The position numbers and the translations under genes are program-made. A stretch of DNA of 64,000 bases from Paenibacillus solanacearum (GTDB lineage: Bacteria; Bacillota; Bacilli; Paenibacillales; NBRC-103111): NCBI RefSeq assembly GCF_910593845.1, contig NZ_CAJVAS010000024.1, forward strand, positions 32,047-96,046, in the 5' to 3' direction. Each line of letters begins with the position of its first letter. Position 1 is the first letter of the stretch. Below, in pieces: positions 52,362 to 62,390 of the stretch. The notes beneath the pieces are model-generated. The model ran no database searches, was not told where the DNA came from, and saw only the letters and a program-made list of their open reading frames with translations.

Positions 52362-53723
52362 GTGGAAAGCCATCCTAACGACCAGTGGCAGCAAGTACTT
52401 TCCATTTTGCACAAAAGGGTGAGCAAACCGAGCTACGAAACGTGGCTTGCTTCCACAAGAGCCGTTGTTTTTAACGAAACAACCGTCGTCATCTGCGCCC
52501 CGAACAAGTTCGCTAGAGAATGGCTTGAAGATCGGTACACCAAACATATACGAGAAGCTGTATTTGATTTGAAAGGCAAGCAAGCGGAGATCAAATTCGT
52601 CATCGAAGACGACCCGGAAGCAATCGAACATTCTCCTCCCCCTGCAACTGCTCCAGCGAAACGACAACCTAACGTTCCCGAAGAACCTTTCAGTCACATG
52701 ATGAATCCCAAGTATACATTCGATACGTTTGTCATCGGGGCTGGAAACCGGTTTGCCCATGCGGCTTCGCTCGCGGTAGCGGAAGCGCCGGCCAAAGCGT
52801 ATAATCCGCTATTTTTATACGGCGGCGTAGGTCTTGGGAAGACGCATTTGATGCATGCGATCGGTCATTACGTGCTGGAACATAATCCCGGAGCGCGTGT
52901 GCTTTACATCTCGTCCGAAAAATTTACGAACGAGTTCATCAACGCCATTCGGGACAACCGCGGCGAAAGTTTCCGCAACAAATACCGCAACATCGACGTG
53001 CTGCTCATAGATGATATTCAGTTTCTTGCCGGAAAAGAACAGACCCAGGAAGAATTTTTCCATACGTTCAACGCGCTGCACGAAGAACGCAAGCAAATCA
53101 TTATTTCCAGCGACCGTCCGCCGAAGGAAATCCCGACGCTCGAGGAGCGCCTGCGTTCCCGTTTCGAATGGGGCCTAACGACGGACATTCAACCGCCGGA
53201 TCTGGAGACGCGGATCGCGATTTTGCGGAAAAAGGCCAAAGCCGAAAACCTGGACATCCCGAACGAGGCTATGATGTACATAGCAAACCAGATCGACTCG
53301 AACATTCGCGAGCTCGAGGGCGCTCTAATCCGGGTTGTCGCCTATTCATCTTTGATCAACGAGGACATTACGTCGCATTTGGCGGCGGAAGCGCTGAAAG
53401 ACATCATTCCCAGCAGCCGCCCGAGAGTCATTACGATACAGGATATTCAGCAAAAGGTCGGCGAGTTTTACGGACTGAAGATTGAGGATTTCAAAGCGAG
53501 GAAACGGACGAAATCCGTTGCGTTCCCGCGGCAAATCGCGATGTATTTGGCCCGGGAAATGACCGATTTTTCGCTGCCGAAAATCGGTGAAGCGTTTGGC
53601 GGAAGAGACCATACGACCGTCATTCACGCCCATGAGAAAATATCGGTAGCGCTCAAAACAGACCAGGAATTATATAAAGTCATTCAAAATATTATAGAGA
53701 AAGTGAAAAACGTAGCGCTATAA
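52362..53723 (+). CDS. dnaA: chromosomal replication initiator DnaA
   Basis: The 453-residue AAA+ initiator binds DnaA boxes and melts oriC. It has the N-terminal DnaB-loading domain (QWQQVLSILHKRVSKPSYETWL), a short linker, the ATPase (Walker A GGVGLGKTHL, Walker B LLIDDIQFL) and the C-terminal HTH GGRDHTTVIHAHEKI. GTG start, with GAAGGAG upstream. DnaA boxes flank it on both sides. Confidence 0.98.
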   Translation: MESHPNDQWQQVLSILHKRVSKPSYETWLASTRAVVFNETTVVICAPNKFAREWLEDRYTKHIREAVFDLKGKQAEIKFVIEDDPEAIEHSPPPATAPAKRQPNVPEEPFSHMMNPKYTFDTFVIGAGNRFAHAASLAVAEAPAKAYNPLFLYGGVGLGKTHLMHAIGHYVLEHNPGARVLYISSEKFTNEFINAIRDNRGESFRNKYRNIDVLLIDDIQFLAGKEQTQEEFFHTFNALHEERKQIIISSDRPPKEIPTLEERLRSRFEWGLTTDIQPPDLETRIAILRKKAKAENLDIPNEAMMYIANQIDSNIRELEGALIRVVAYSSLINEDITSHLAAEALKDIIPSSRPRVITIQDIQQKVGEFYGLKIEDFKARKRTKSVAFPRQIAMYLAREMTDFSLPKIGEAFGGRDHTTVIHAHEKISVALKTDQELYKVIQNIIEKVKNVAL

Positions 53724-53887
53724 GCATACAAGCGATTGCGGGCATCTGCATTCCCGTTTTCGGCACGCAATGTAACGAAGCGCCCGCAATGACTTCGGGG
53801 GAGACCGAAGCCGGGCTGCGACGCTGCATTTTCGATGCCGTTTTTTTTGCGAAATGAGCGCCGGCCAACATCTGCATAAATCGAAGC

Positions 53888-54010
53888 CTATACACAAACT
53901 ATTCACATGTGGATAGGCTTTTGTTTTGCACTGTTCACACACATATCCACATATCCTTGGCCCCTACTACTATTACGAATTAAAAACATGTTAATATATA
54001 GAGTATATGT
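53888..54010. other. oriC, right part: DnaA boxes, DnaA-trio and unwinding region
   Basis: Boxes are seen at 53888-53896 (CTATACACA), 53899-53907 (CTATTCACA), 53908-53916 (TGTGGATAG) and 53943-53951 (ATATCCACA). A short GC cluster follows and then CTA CTA CTA TTA at 53964-53975, the complement of 3'-GAT GAT GAT AAT, a DnaA-trio. AT-rich DNA continues to about 54010. This order is the basal unwinding arrangement known from Bacillus. Confidence 0.8.
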
Positions 54011-54048
54011 CCGTCTCCCCCATTCTAGAACCAAGTAGGAGTGACAGT

Positions 54049-55191
54049 ATGAAATTAACGATATTGAAAGAATATTTGAACGAAGCGATTCAGCATGTAT
54101 CGAAGGCCATTTCGAGCAAAACGACCATTCCAATTTTGAGCGGGATCAAAATAGATGCGAACTATAGCGGCATGACGCTGACCGCAAGCGATACCGACAT
54201 TTCGATTCAAAATTTTATTCCGATTGAAAAAAACGACCAGCAGGTCATCGACTTGAAACAGCCTGGAAGCGTCGTGTTGTCATCCAAGTTTTTTGTCGAA
54301 ATTATACGCAAGCTGCCGGCGCAGCAAATCGAAATCGAAGTGAAGGACGGCTTTCAAACGACGATCCGTTCCGGTTCTTCGGAAATTCAGCTTGTTGGCC
54401 TTGATCCAGAGGAATATCCGGTTATGCCAGGTATCGAGGAAGACCGCACTGTACAAATTCCGAGCGATCTGCTGAAATCGATGATCAAGCAGACGTCTTT
54501 TGCCGTTTCCACCAACGAAGCCACACCGATTCTTACCGGCGTTTTGTGGACCATTACAGGAGGTAAGCTGAAGTTCATCGCCTGTGACCGGCATCGTCTC
54601 GCCAGCCGCGAAATGAATATCGATGCGCCGGAAGACTTCGCTCTTTCGAACGTTTCTATTTCCGGTAAGACGCTGAATGAGCTCGCCAAAATTTTGCCGG
54701 ATCAAAATACGCTGATCGACGTCGTGTTCGCGGAAAACCAAGTGCTGTTTAAAATGAGCTCCGTTCTTTTTTATACGCGTATTCTGGAAGGGACTTACCC
54801 CGATACATCCAAGCTCATTCCGCAATCGTTCCAAACCGAGCTTGTCGTTAATACCGAGGATTTGATTGCAGCGATTGACCGCGCTTATTTGCTTTCCCGG
54901 GAAGAGAAGACGAACATCGTCAGACTTGTCATGCGCGAAGACCGGACCATCGAGATTTCTTCCAGCTCTTCCGAGCTCGGCAAAGTGACGGAGGAGCTCG
55001 CCGCGGCCAGCCTGACGGGTGAGCTGCTGCGCATTTCGTTCAACTCGAAATATATGCTCGACGCGCTCAAAGTGATGGACAGCGAACAAATCCAAATCGG
55101 ATTCACCGGCGCCATGCAGCCGATCATCATTCGCCCTGACGCCATTTCGACTATGCTGCAGCTGATTTTGCCTTACCGCACAACAAGCTAA
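54049..55191 (+). CDS. dnaN: DNA polymerase III sliding clamp (beta subunit)
   Basis: The 380-residue clamp has three repeated domains and the conserved C-terminal cleft residues QLILPYRT. ATG at 54049 has AGTAGGAGTGACAGT upstream, whereas the in-frame ATG at 54007 lies within the AT-rich origin. It forms a dimer that ties polymerase to DNA. Confidence 0.97.
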   Translation: MKLTILKEYLNEAIQHVSKAISSKTTIPILSGIKIDANYSGMTLTASDTDISIQNFIPIEKNDQQVIDLKQPGSVVLSSKFFVEIIRKLPAQQIEIEVKDGFQTTIRSGSSEIQLVGLDPEEYPVMPGIEEDRTVQIPSDLLKSMIKQTSFAVSTNEATPILTGVLWTITGGKLKFIACDRHRLASREMNIDAPEDFALSNVSISGKTLNELAKILPDQNTLIDVVFAENQVLFKMSSVLFYTRILEGTYPDTSKLIPQSFQTELVVNTEDLIAAIDRAYLLSREEKTNIVRLVMREDRTIEISSSSSELGKVTEELAAASLTGELLRISFNSKYMLDALKVMDSEQIQIGFTGAMQPIIIRPDAISTMLQLILPYRTTS

Positions 55192-55220
55192 TCGCCGAAA
55201 AGGAGCTGTACCGCAACACT

Positions 55221-55436
55221 ATGAAACCAATCGCCATCAGCACCGAGTACATTACGCTCGGGCAATTTTTGAAGCTCGCCGATTGCATCCCGACCGGAGG
55301 GCAAGCCAAGAGCTTTCTGCAGGAAGCCGTCATTCAAGTGAACGGAGAGCCGGAGAACCGGCGCGGACGCAAGCTGGTTGCGCAGGATGTCGTTCGTGTG
55401 GAAGGCTGCGGTGTGTTTAAAGTCGTGCAGGGCTGA
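55221..55436 (+). CDS. yaaA: S4-domain RNA-binding protein YaaA
   Basis: The 71-residue protein is a lone S4 domain (TEYITLGQFLKLADCIPTGGQAKSFLQEAVIQVNGEPENRRGRKLVAQDVV), the usual YaaA gene between dnaN and recF. It likely binds structured RNA, possibly rRNA during 50S assembly. It lies 29 bases after dnaN. Confidence 0.93.
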   Translation: MKPIAISTEYITLGQFLKLADCIPTGGQAKSFLQEAVIQVNGEPENRRGRKLVAQDVVRVEGCGVFKVVQG

Positions 55437-55458
55437 GCCCGGCGCAGGAGGTACCATT

Positions 55459-56565
55459 TTGCAACTGAAAAAGCTGTCACTGCAGCAATACCGCAATTAC
55501 GAGCGAATGGAATTCGAAACGAACCATATGGTCAATATCATCGTCGGCCCGAATGCCCAGGGCAAAACGAATTTGCTTGAATCGATCTTCGTGCTCGCCT
55601 TGACCAAGTCGCATCGAACGAATCAGGACAAGGAGCTGATCCGCTGGAACGCTCCTTCTGCCCTGCTGCACGCCGAGATTGAGAAAAAATACGGCCCCGT
55701 CAAGCTCGACCTTGCCATCTCGGCCAAAGGCAAGAAGGCGAAAGTGAACGGACTGGAGCAAAAGAAGCTGAGCAATTTCATCGGATCGCTCAATGTAGTC
55801 ATGTTTGCGCCGGAGGACCTGGAGATTGTCAAAGGCTCTCCTTCCGTCCGCCGGCGTTTTCTGGACATGGAGATCGGCCAAGTGTATCCGGCCTATTTGT
55901 ACGACTTGTCGCAGTATAATAAAATATTGCATCAACGTAATAATTATCTAAAACAAATGTTCGGATCTTCCGGCGCTTCCCCTCTTTTGGAAGTTTGGAA
56001 TGAGCAGCTTGCGCAGTTCGGTATTAAAATTATGAAAAAACGTCAAAGCTTTATAAAGAAGCTGCAACTATGGGCGGAAAAGATTCATGCGGGCATCACG
56101 AACGGGCAGGAACAGCTGCAGATCGACTATGAACATTCGCTGGCCGGGGACGCCCAGGAAGATGACGCTGTTTTATTTGACCAATTTATGATAAAGTTAT
56201 CACAGGTGCGGGATCAGGAGATGCGCCGCGGCGTAAGCCTTGTCGGGCCGCATCGCGATGATCTTCGTTTTTATATAAACGGCAAAGAAGTGCAGACATT
56301 CGGCTCTCAGGGGCAGCAGCGGACAACGGCGCTTTCGCTTAAACTGGCCGAAATCGAGCTGGTGCAGGAAGAGGTCGGGGAATATCCGCTTCTTCTGCTT
56401 GACGATGTCCTCTCCGAGCTTGACCATTACCGGCAGACGCAGCTGATCGAAACCTTCCAACGCAAAGTGCAGACGTTTATTACGACGACCGGTATTGAAA
56501 GTATAAATTTGTCAAATTTGGAAGACGTTTCGATGATTCAGGTTCGGGATGGAAGTTTGACGTAG
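55459..56565 (+). CDS. recF: DNA recombination and repair protein RecF
   Basis: The 368-residue SMC-like ATPase loads RecA at gaps. It has Walker A GPNAQGKTNLLES, the signature GSQGQQRTTALSLKLAE and Walker B LLLLDDVLSELD. TTG at 55459 is chosen since GCAGGAGG ends eight bases upstream and the family begins MQLKKLSLQQYRNY; the longer frame overlaps yaaA. Confidence 0.96.
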   Translation: MQLKKLSLQQYRNYERMEFETNHMVNIIVGPNAQGKTNLLESIFVLALTKSHRTNQDKELIRWNAPSALLHAEIEKKYGPVKLDLAISAKGKKAKVNGLEQKKLSNFIGSLNVVMFAPEDLEIVKGSPSVRRRFLDMEIGQVYPAYLYDLSQYNKILHQRNNYLKQMFGSSGASPLLEVWNEQLAQFGIKIMKKRQSFIKKLQLWAEKIHAGITNGQEQLQIDYEHSLAGDAQEDDAVLFDQFMIKLSQVRDQEMRRGVSLVGPHRDDLRFYINGKEVQTFGSQGQQRTTALSLKLAEIELVQEEVGEYPLLLLDDVLSELDHYRQTQLIETFQRKVQTFITTTGIESINLSNLEDVSMIQVRDGSLT

Positions 56566-56636
56566 ATGGATTTCGCCGCGTGCGCATCCGGCGCGCAATC
56601 TATGAAAATTCGTGTTGCCGATAGGAGTGGGCCAGC

Positions 56637-56885
56637 ATGTTTATCCATTTGGGCGGGGAAAAAATCATTCGCGCATCGGAACTTGTCGCCATATTTGACT
56701 TATCGATCGAGAAATCTTCGAAAATTTCGAAGCAGTTCGTCACGTACGCCAGCAAGGAGAAGCGTGTGGAAGTGATTGGCGAAGAAGAAAGCAAGTCTCT
56801 AGTCGTCACCCAGACGAAGGTGTACTACTCCCCTATTTCATCGATGACGCTCAAGAAGCGGGCGCATCAGCTGTTAACGAATTGA
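56637..56885 (+). CDS. remB: extracellular matrix regulator RemB (YaaB)
   Basis: The 82-residue DUF370 protein (MFIHLGGEKIIRASELVAIFDLSIEKSS) regulates biofilm-matrix genes in Bacillus with RemA. ATAGGAG precedes the ATG. It lies between recF and gyrB in the conserved order and ends in a terminator. Confidence 0.92.
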   Translation: MFIHLGGEKIIRASELVAIFDLSIEKSSKISKQFVTYASKEKRVEVIGEEESKSLVVTQTKVYYSPISSMTLKKRAHQLLTN

Positions 56886-56906
56886 ACTTCGTTATTTCGC
56901 ATAGAT

Positions 56907-56934
56907 GAAAACTTCCGCCTAGCGCGGTGTTTTC
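56907..56934 (+). terminator. remB terminator
   Basis: GAAAAC/GTTTTC with an inner CCGC/GCGG stem, followed by TTTTGTTTGG. Confidence 0.65.
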
Positions 56935-57034
56935 TTTTGTTTGGATTGGCTTTGCAGTAGAACAACTTCTTTAGATCGCGGCCGCTCATCCTTGAATGGT
57001 CTCGTAAGATTATCACGGAAAAGTGGGTGTCAGC

Positions 57035-58948
57035 ATGTCTGTAAATCCTGGTACGAGCTATGATGAAAGTCAGATACAGGTATTGGAGGGATTGGAGGCC
57101 GTACGCAAGCGACCGGGGATGTATATCGGTTCGACCAGCGCACGCGGCCTCCATCATCTGGTATGGGAAGTCGTCGATAACAGTATCGACGAAGCGCTAG
57201 CCGGCTACTGTACGAAGATTGATGTGATCGTGCATAAAGACAACAGCATTACGGTAATCGATAACGGGCGCGGGATTCCGGTAGGCGAACATCCGAAGAT
57301 GAAGCGTCCGACGGTGGAAGTCGTGCTGACCGTGCTGCATGCCGGCGGCAAGTTCGGCGGCGAAGGCTATAAAGTGTCCGGCGGTCTTCATGGCGTCGGG
57401 GTTTCCGTGGTCAATGCCCTTTCCAAGAAACTGGTCATCCAGGTGAAACGGGAAGGCAAAGTGTATGAGCAGGAATACCACTGCGGTACACCTCAATACG
57501 ACTTGCGGATCATCGGCGAGTCGGAAGGGGACGGCACGACGATTACGTTTTGGCCGGATGAACAAATTTTTTCGGAAACGACGGAGTACGATTTCGATAC
57601 GCTGCAATCGCGGATCCGGGAGCTGGCATTCCTAAACAAAGGAATCGAAATTACGCTGACGGACGAGCGTTCCGGGGAAGCCCATACGTTCATGTACGAA
57701 GGCGGGATTATCTCCTTCGTCGAATATTTGAACCGCAACCGCGAAGCGCTCCACCAGCCGCCGATTTACGTCGAGGGCGAGAAGGACAACATTCAGGTGG
57801 AAGTGTCGCTGCAATATAACGACAGCTATACGGAGAACATTTATTCGTTCGCCAACAACATCAACACGCATGAAGGCGGGACGCACGAATCCGGATTCAA
57901 GAGCGCGCTCACGCGGATTTTGAACGAATACGCCCGCAAGTACAATGTGCTCAAGGAGAGCGACTCCAACTTGTCCGGCGACGATGTGCGCGAAGGGCTG
58001 ACGGCGATCATCTCCGTCAAGATCCCCGAGCCGCAATTTGAAGGCCAGACGAAGACGAAGCTCGGCAACAGCGAAGTGCGCGGGATCGTGGAATCGCTGT
58101 TCGCAGAGAAGCTGATGGAATTTATGGACGAGAATCCGTCCATCTCGAGAAAAATTATCGAGAAGGGCGTTCAAGCGGCAAGAGCGCGCGAAGCGGCAAG
58201 GAAAGCGCGTGAGCTGACCCGCCGCAAAAGCGCGCTGGAAGTCAGCTCCCTTCCCGGCAAGCTCGCTGACTGCTCCTCCAAGGACGCCTCCATCAGCGAA
58301 GTTTACATTGTCGAAGGAGACTCGGCCGGCGGCTCCGCCAAGCAAGGGCGGGATCGGCATTTCCAAGCGATTTTGCCGCTGCGCGGTAAAATATTGAACG
58401 TGGAAAAAGCGAGGCTGGACAAAATTTTGTCTAACGCCGAAATTCGCGCGATCATTACGGCACTTGGCACGGGGATCGGCGACGACTTCGACATCGCCAA
58501 AGCCCGTTATCACAAAATTATTATTATGACTGACGCCGACGTCGACGGCGCGCATATTCGTACGCTGCTGCTTACGTTCTTCTACCGCTACATGCGGAAG
58601 CTGATCGAGGTCGGATACGTATACATCGCCCAGCCGCCGCTGTATAAGCTGGAACGCGGCAAAGTGGTCAGATACGCATACAACGACAAGCAGCGCGAAA
58701 TTATTATGGCCGAATTCGGCGAAGGCGCCAAGGTGAACGTTCAGCGTTACAAAGGTCTTGGCGAGATGAATCCGGGGCAGCTGTGGGAAACGACCATGGA
58801 TCCGGAAAGCCGCACGCTGCTGCAGGTAAGCATTCAAGACGCGATCGAGGCGGATACGTTGTTCGATACGCTGATGGGCGATAACGTAGAGCCGCGCCGC
58901 GATTTCATTCAGATGCACGCCAAGTACGTGAAGAACCTCGATATTTAA
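57035..58948 (+). CDS. gyrB: DNA gyrase subunit B
   Basis: The 637-residue ATPase subunit has the GHKL ATP site (DNSIDEALAG, VIDNGRGIPVG, GGLHGVG), the transducer and TOPRIM motif YIVEGDSAGGSAKQGR with DADVDGAHIR. ATG at 57035 matches the family; the GTG 12 bases upstream is less likely. No quinolone- or novobiocin-type change is obvious. A deacetylase gene begins three bases after its stop. Confidence 0.97.
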   Translation: MSVNPGTSYDESQIQVLEGLEAVRKRPGMYIGSTSARGLHHLVWEVVDNSIDEALAGYCTKIDVIVHKDNSITVIDNGRGIPVGEHPKMKRPTVEVVLTVLHAGGKFGGEGYKVSGGLHGVGVSVVNALSKKLVIQVKREGKVYEQEYHCGTPQYDLRIIGESEGDGTTITFWPDEQIFSETTEYDFDTLQSRIRELAFLNKGIEITLTDERSGEAHTFMYEGGIISFVEYLNRNREALHQPPIYVEGEKDNIQVEVSLQYNDSYTENIYSFANNINTHEGGTHESGFKSALTRILNEYARKYNVLKESDSNLSGDDVREGLTAIISVKIPEPQFEGQTKTKLGNSEVRGIVESLFAEKLMEFMDENPSISRKIIEKGVQAARAREAARKARELTRRKSALEVSSLPGKLADCSSKDASISEVYIVEGDSAGGSAKQGRDRHFQAILPLRGKILNVEKARLDKILSNAEIRAIITALGTGIGDDFDIAKARYHKIIIMTDADVDGAHIRTLLLTFFYRYMRKLIEVGYVYIAQPPLYKLERGKVVRYAYNDKQREIIMAEFGEGAKVNVQRYKGLGEMNPGQLWETTMDPESRTLLQVSIQDAIEADTLFDTLMGDNVEPRRDFIQMHAKYVKNLDI

Positions 58949-58950
58949 GC

Positions 58951-59808
58951 ATGGCGATGCTTAAAAAATACGGTTTGCTCTGGTGCCTGACAGCCGCTGC
59001 CTTGTTTTTTGCGGGAAGCACATGTCTCAGCGCAAACGATGTTTGGTATACGGAACGGGTTGCCGTGATCGCCTATCATCATATCGATGACCGGGTAAAA
59101 GGAGATGTGACGATTACAACGGAGCGTCTCCATGATCAACTGGCCGATCTGATGGACCGGGGGTACCATTTCATTACCTTGCAGCAGTTCCGCGATTATT
59201 TGTCCGGCGGCGAGGTGCCCTCCAACGCGGTGCTCGTTACGTTTGACGACGGATATCGCAGCTTTTATACGAATGCTTACCCGATTCTCGTGCAATTAAA
59301 TATCCCAGCTGTCAATTTTGTCATAACCGGCAATCTCGATCAGCCGCTGCAAAGCCGTATCCCATCCCTTTCCCGCGAGGAAATTCGGGAAATGGCAGGC
59401 AGCGGCAGCCCTATCGATTTTCAGTGCCATACGGATCGCCTGCATGATAAATCCCCGGACGGGCAAGCTCTATTGACTGCCCGGATGAATCACGGCGATG
59501 CTGCAGAATCCGAGCCGGAGTATACGAAGCGGATCACAGACGACACGAACCGTTGCACAGCCAAGCTGAGCGAGCTTGGCGAGCAGCCGGTCGACGCTTT
59601 CGCGTTTCCGTTCGGAGTCTATGACAAGCAGTCTGGCGCGCTGCTTCAGGCGGCGGGCATCCGCTATGCGTTTACGACCGTTCCGGGGATTGCCGACCGC
59701 AGCACGGACCCGATGCAAATCCCGCGGATCAATGCGGGAAGTCCTTTTGTCAAAACGAACTCATTGAATAATTTAATCATCCGCAAGCTACACCGACCGC
59801 AACCTTGA
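58951..59808 (+). CDS. secreted polysaccharide deacetylase (NodB homology) between gyrB and gyrA
   Basis: The 285-residue protein has a signal peptide (MLKKYGLLWCLTAAALFFAGSTCLS). NodB motifs are FDDGYRSFY (Asp metal/base), QCHTDRLHD (the PgaB/IcaB-type HTxxLH) and FAFPFGVYDKQ (motif 3). It likely removes N-acetyl groups from a surface poly-GlcNAc or peptidoglycan. The gene starts three bases after the gyrB stop with no good ribosome-binding site, so it is probably coupled to gyrB. Its presence between gyrB and gyrA is unusual. A second in-frame ATG (58957) is possible. Confidence 0.85.
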   Translation: MAMLKKYGLLWCLTAAALFFAGSTCLSANDVWYTERVAVIAYHHIDDRVKGDVTITTERLHDQLADLMDRGYHFITLQQFRDYLSGGEVPSNAVLVTFDDGYRSFYTNAYPILVQLNIPAVNFVITGNLDQPLQSRIPSLSREEIREMAGSGSPIDFQCHTDRLHDKSPDGQALLTARMNHGDAAESEPEYTKRITDDTNRCTAKLSELGEQPVDAFAFPFGVYDKQSGALLQAAGIRYAFTTVPGIADRSTDPMQIPRINAGSPFVKTNSLNNLIIRKLHRPQP

Positions 59809-59867
59809 TGCGGCATTCCCATATATCGTAGAAGTGCTTTGCGAAGCGTCATCATAAGGAGGTACAC

Positions 59868-62372
59868 ATGTCGGAAGAACCCCGTTCGCAGATTAAAGAG
59901 ATTGATATCGGCTCGGAAATGCGTACATCTTTCATGGATTATGCGATGAGCATTATCGTCAGCCGCGCGCTGCCGGATGTTCGCGATGGCCTTAAGCCGG
60001 TTCACCGCCGTATTTTATTCGCGATGTCCGAGCTCGGGATGTCACCGGATAAGCCTCACAAGAAGTCGGCGAGAATTGTCGGCGAAGTCATCGGTAAATA
60101 TCACCCGCACGGCGACAGCGCTGTGTACGAAACGATGGTACGGATGGCGCAGGATTTCTCCTTGCGCTACATGCTTGTCGACGGACATGGTAACTTCGGT
60201 TCCATTGACGGCGACATGGCGGCAGCGATGCGTTACACGGAAGCCCGTCTGTCCAAGATCGCAATGGAACTGCTGCGCGACATTAACAAAGAAACGATCG
60301 ATTTCGTCCCGAACTACGACGGCGAAGAACAAGAGCCAGCCGTACTGCCTTCCCGGTTCCCGAATTTGCTGGTTAACGGGTTATCCGGTATTGCCGTAGG
60401 GATGGCGACGAACATTCCGCCGCACAACTTGACCGAAGTGATCAACGGCGTTCAGCAGCTGATCGAGAATCCGGATCTCACGCCGCTTGACCTGATGCAG
60501 TCTATCAAAGGACCCGATTTTCCTACCGGCGGTTTCATTATGGGCCGCGAAGGCATCAAACAGGCGTATGCGACAGGACGCGGATCCGTTACGATGCGGG
60601 CGAAAGCGACCATCGAGGAGAACGGAAACAAAGCGCGCATTATCGTCTACGAGCTGCCTTATCAAGTCAACAAAGCGCGGTTGATTGAGAAGATCGCCGA
60701 GCTTGTGCGCGATAAGAAGATCGATGGCATCACCGATTTGCGCGACGAGTCCGACCGCAATGGCATGCGTATCGTAATTGAGCTGCGCCGCGACGTCAAT
60801 CCGAACGTCGTTCTGAACAACTTGTACAAACATACGGCGATGCAGTCCAATTTCGGAATCATTATGCTGGCGCTCGTGAACGGCGAACCGAAAGTGCTGA
60901 ATTTGCGGGATATACTGTTCCATTATCTCGAGCACCAAAAAGTAGTCATTCGCCGTCGGACGGAGTTTGAACTTCGCAAAGCGGAAGCCAGAGCGCATAT
61001 CCTTGAAGGCTTGAGAATCGCGCTGGACCACCTGGATGAAGTTATTGCGCTCATTCGGGCTTCCCGTACGACCGAAGAAGCGAGAGCAGGATTGATCGAG
61101 AGGTTCGGGCTCAGCTTCGACCAGGCGCAGGCCATCCTGGACATGCGCTTGCAGCGTTTGACCGGCTTGGAACGGGAGAAAATCGAGGAAGAATATGCCG
61201 AGCTGCTCAAGAAAATCGCCGAGTTTAAAGCGATATTGGCAGATGAGCAGCTTGTGCTGAATATCATCAGCGAAGAACTGAACGAAATTAAAGAAAAATT
61301 CGGCGACGACCGCCGCTCCGAGATTACGATCGGCGAAGAAAGCATCGAGGATGAGGATTTGATTCCGCAATCCGATGTCGTCATTACGATTTCCCATACC
61401 GGTTACATCAAGCGTTTGCCGGTAACGACGTACCGCAGTCAAAGACGCGGCGGGAAAGGCGTCATAGGCATGGATACGAAAGATAATGATTTTGTCGAGC
61501 ATCTTTTCGTAACCAATACCCATCATTACCTGATGTTTTTTACGAACAAAGGGAAAGCTTACCGTCTGAAGGCTTACGAGATTCCGGATTTGAGCCGCAC
61601 GGCCCGCGGGACGCCGATCATCAACCTGCTACAGATTGAGCAGGGCGAGACGATCAACGCGGTCATACCGGTAGAAAGCTTCGATTCGGACAAATACTTG
61701 TTCTTCGCAACGAAGAACGGGCTTGTCAAAAAGACGCCGCTGGACGACTATATTAATATCCGTAAGGGCGGCTTGATCGCATTGAATCTGCGCGAGGACG
61801 ACGATCTGATCGGCGTTCGGCTCACCGACGGCAACAAGTCGATCGTCATCGGCACGAAGCAAGGCATGTCGATTCACTTCCCTGAAACCGAGGTTCGTCC
61901 TATGGGGCGCGCCGCTACCGGGGTCAAAGGGATCCAGTTGGACGATGATGACGCAGTGATCGATATGGACGTCGTGAAGGAAGATAATAGCGTGCTTATC
62001 GTTACCTCCAAAGGGTTCGGCAAGCGAACGCCTGTATCCGAATACCGTCTGCAGTCGCGCGGCGGCAAAGGGATCAAGACGCTCCATATTACGTCTAAGA
62101 ACGGCCCTGTCGTCGGTCTGAAGGTCGTCGAGGATGATGAGGACCTGATGATCATCACGGCGCTTGGAACGGTAATACGTACCAGCATGTCCGGCATTTC
62201 GATGATGGGCCGCAATACGCAAGGGGTAAGACTGATTCATATTCGGGATGAGGATGAAGTTTCGACCGTCGCGAGAGTCGATAAAAGCGAGGATGCGCCC
62301 GAAACGGATGAAGAAAACGCCATTTCCGGGGAAATGGAAGCACCCGCAGGCGATAGTGAAGAGCAAGCTTAA
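59868..62372 (+). CDS. gyrA: DNA gyrase subunit A
   Basis: The 834-residue subunit has the breakage-reunion domain with catalytic Tyr in AAAMRYTEARLS, the quinolone-determining region HPHGDSAVYETMVRMAQ with wild-type Ser and Glu, and a C-terminal beta-pinwheel (GyrA-box QRRGGKG). The C-terminal acidic tail (EDAPETDEENAISGEMEAPAGDSEEQA) is longer than usual. AAGGAGGTACAC precedes the ATG. It ends in a strong terminator. Confidence 0.98.
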   Translation: MSEEPRSQIKEIDIGSEMRTSFMDYAMSIIVSRALPDVRDGLKPVHRRILFAMSELGMSPDKPHKKSARIVGEVIGKYHPHGDSAVYETMVRMAQDFSLRYMLVDGHGNFGSIDGDMAAAMRYTEARLSKIAMELLRDINKETIDFVPNYDGEEQEPAVLPSRFPNLLVNGLSGIAVGMATNIPPHNLTEVINGVQQLIENPDLTPLDLMQSIKGPDFPTGGFIMGREGIKQAYATGRGSVTMRAKATIEENGNKARIIVYELPYQVNKARLIEKIAELVRDKKIDGITDLRDESDRNGMRIVIELRRDVNPNVVLNNLYKHTAMQSNFGIIMLALVNGEPKVLNLRDILFHYLEHQKVVIRRRTEFELRKAEARAHILEGLRIALDHLDEVIALIRASRTTEEARAGLIERFGLSFDQAQAILDMRLQRLTGLEREKIEEEYAELLKKIAEFKAILADEQLVLNIISEELNEIKEKFGDDRRSEITIGEESIEDEDLIPQSDVVITISHTGYIKRLPVTTYRSQRRGGKGVIGMDTKDNDFVEHLFVTNTHHYLMFFTNKGKAYRLKAYEIPDLSRTARGTPIINLLQIEQGETINAVIPVESFDSDKYLFFATKNGLVKKTPLDDYINIRKGGLIALNLREDDDLIGVRLTDGNKSIVIGTKQGMSIHFPETEVRPMGRAATGVKGIQLDDDDAVIDMDVVKEDNSVLIVTSKGFGKRTPVSEYRLQSRGGKGIKTLHITSKNGPVVGLKVVEDDEDLMIITALGTVIRTSMSGISMMGRNTQGVRLIHIRDEDEVSTVARVDKSEDAPETDEENAISGEMEAPAGDSEEQA

Positions 62373-62390
62373 TAAAACAATGTTGGACCA

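Noticed and set aside
53550..53565. GGCCCGGGAAAT in dnaA as Noc-binding site
   Set aside because: Only 11 of 14 bases match the consensus and the region is conserved coding.
54890..54906. CTTTCCCGGGAAGA in dnaN as Noc-binding site
   Set aside because: 11 of 14 bases match; conserved coding sequence explains it.
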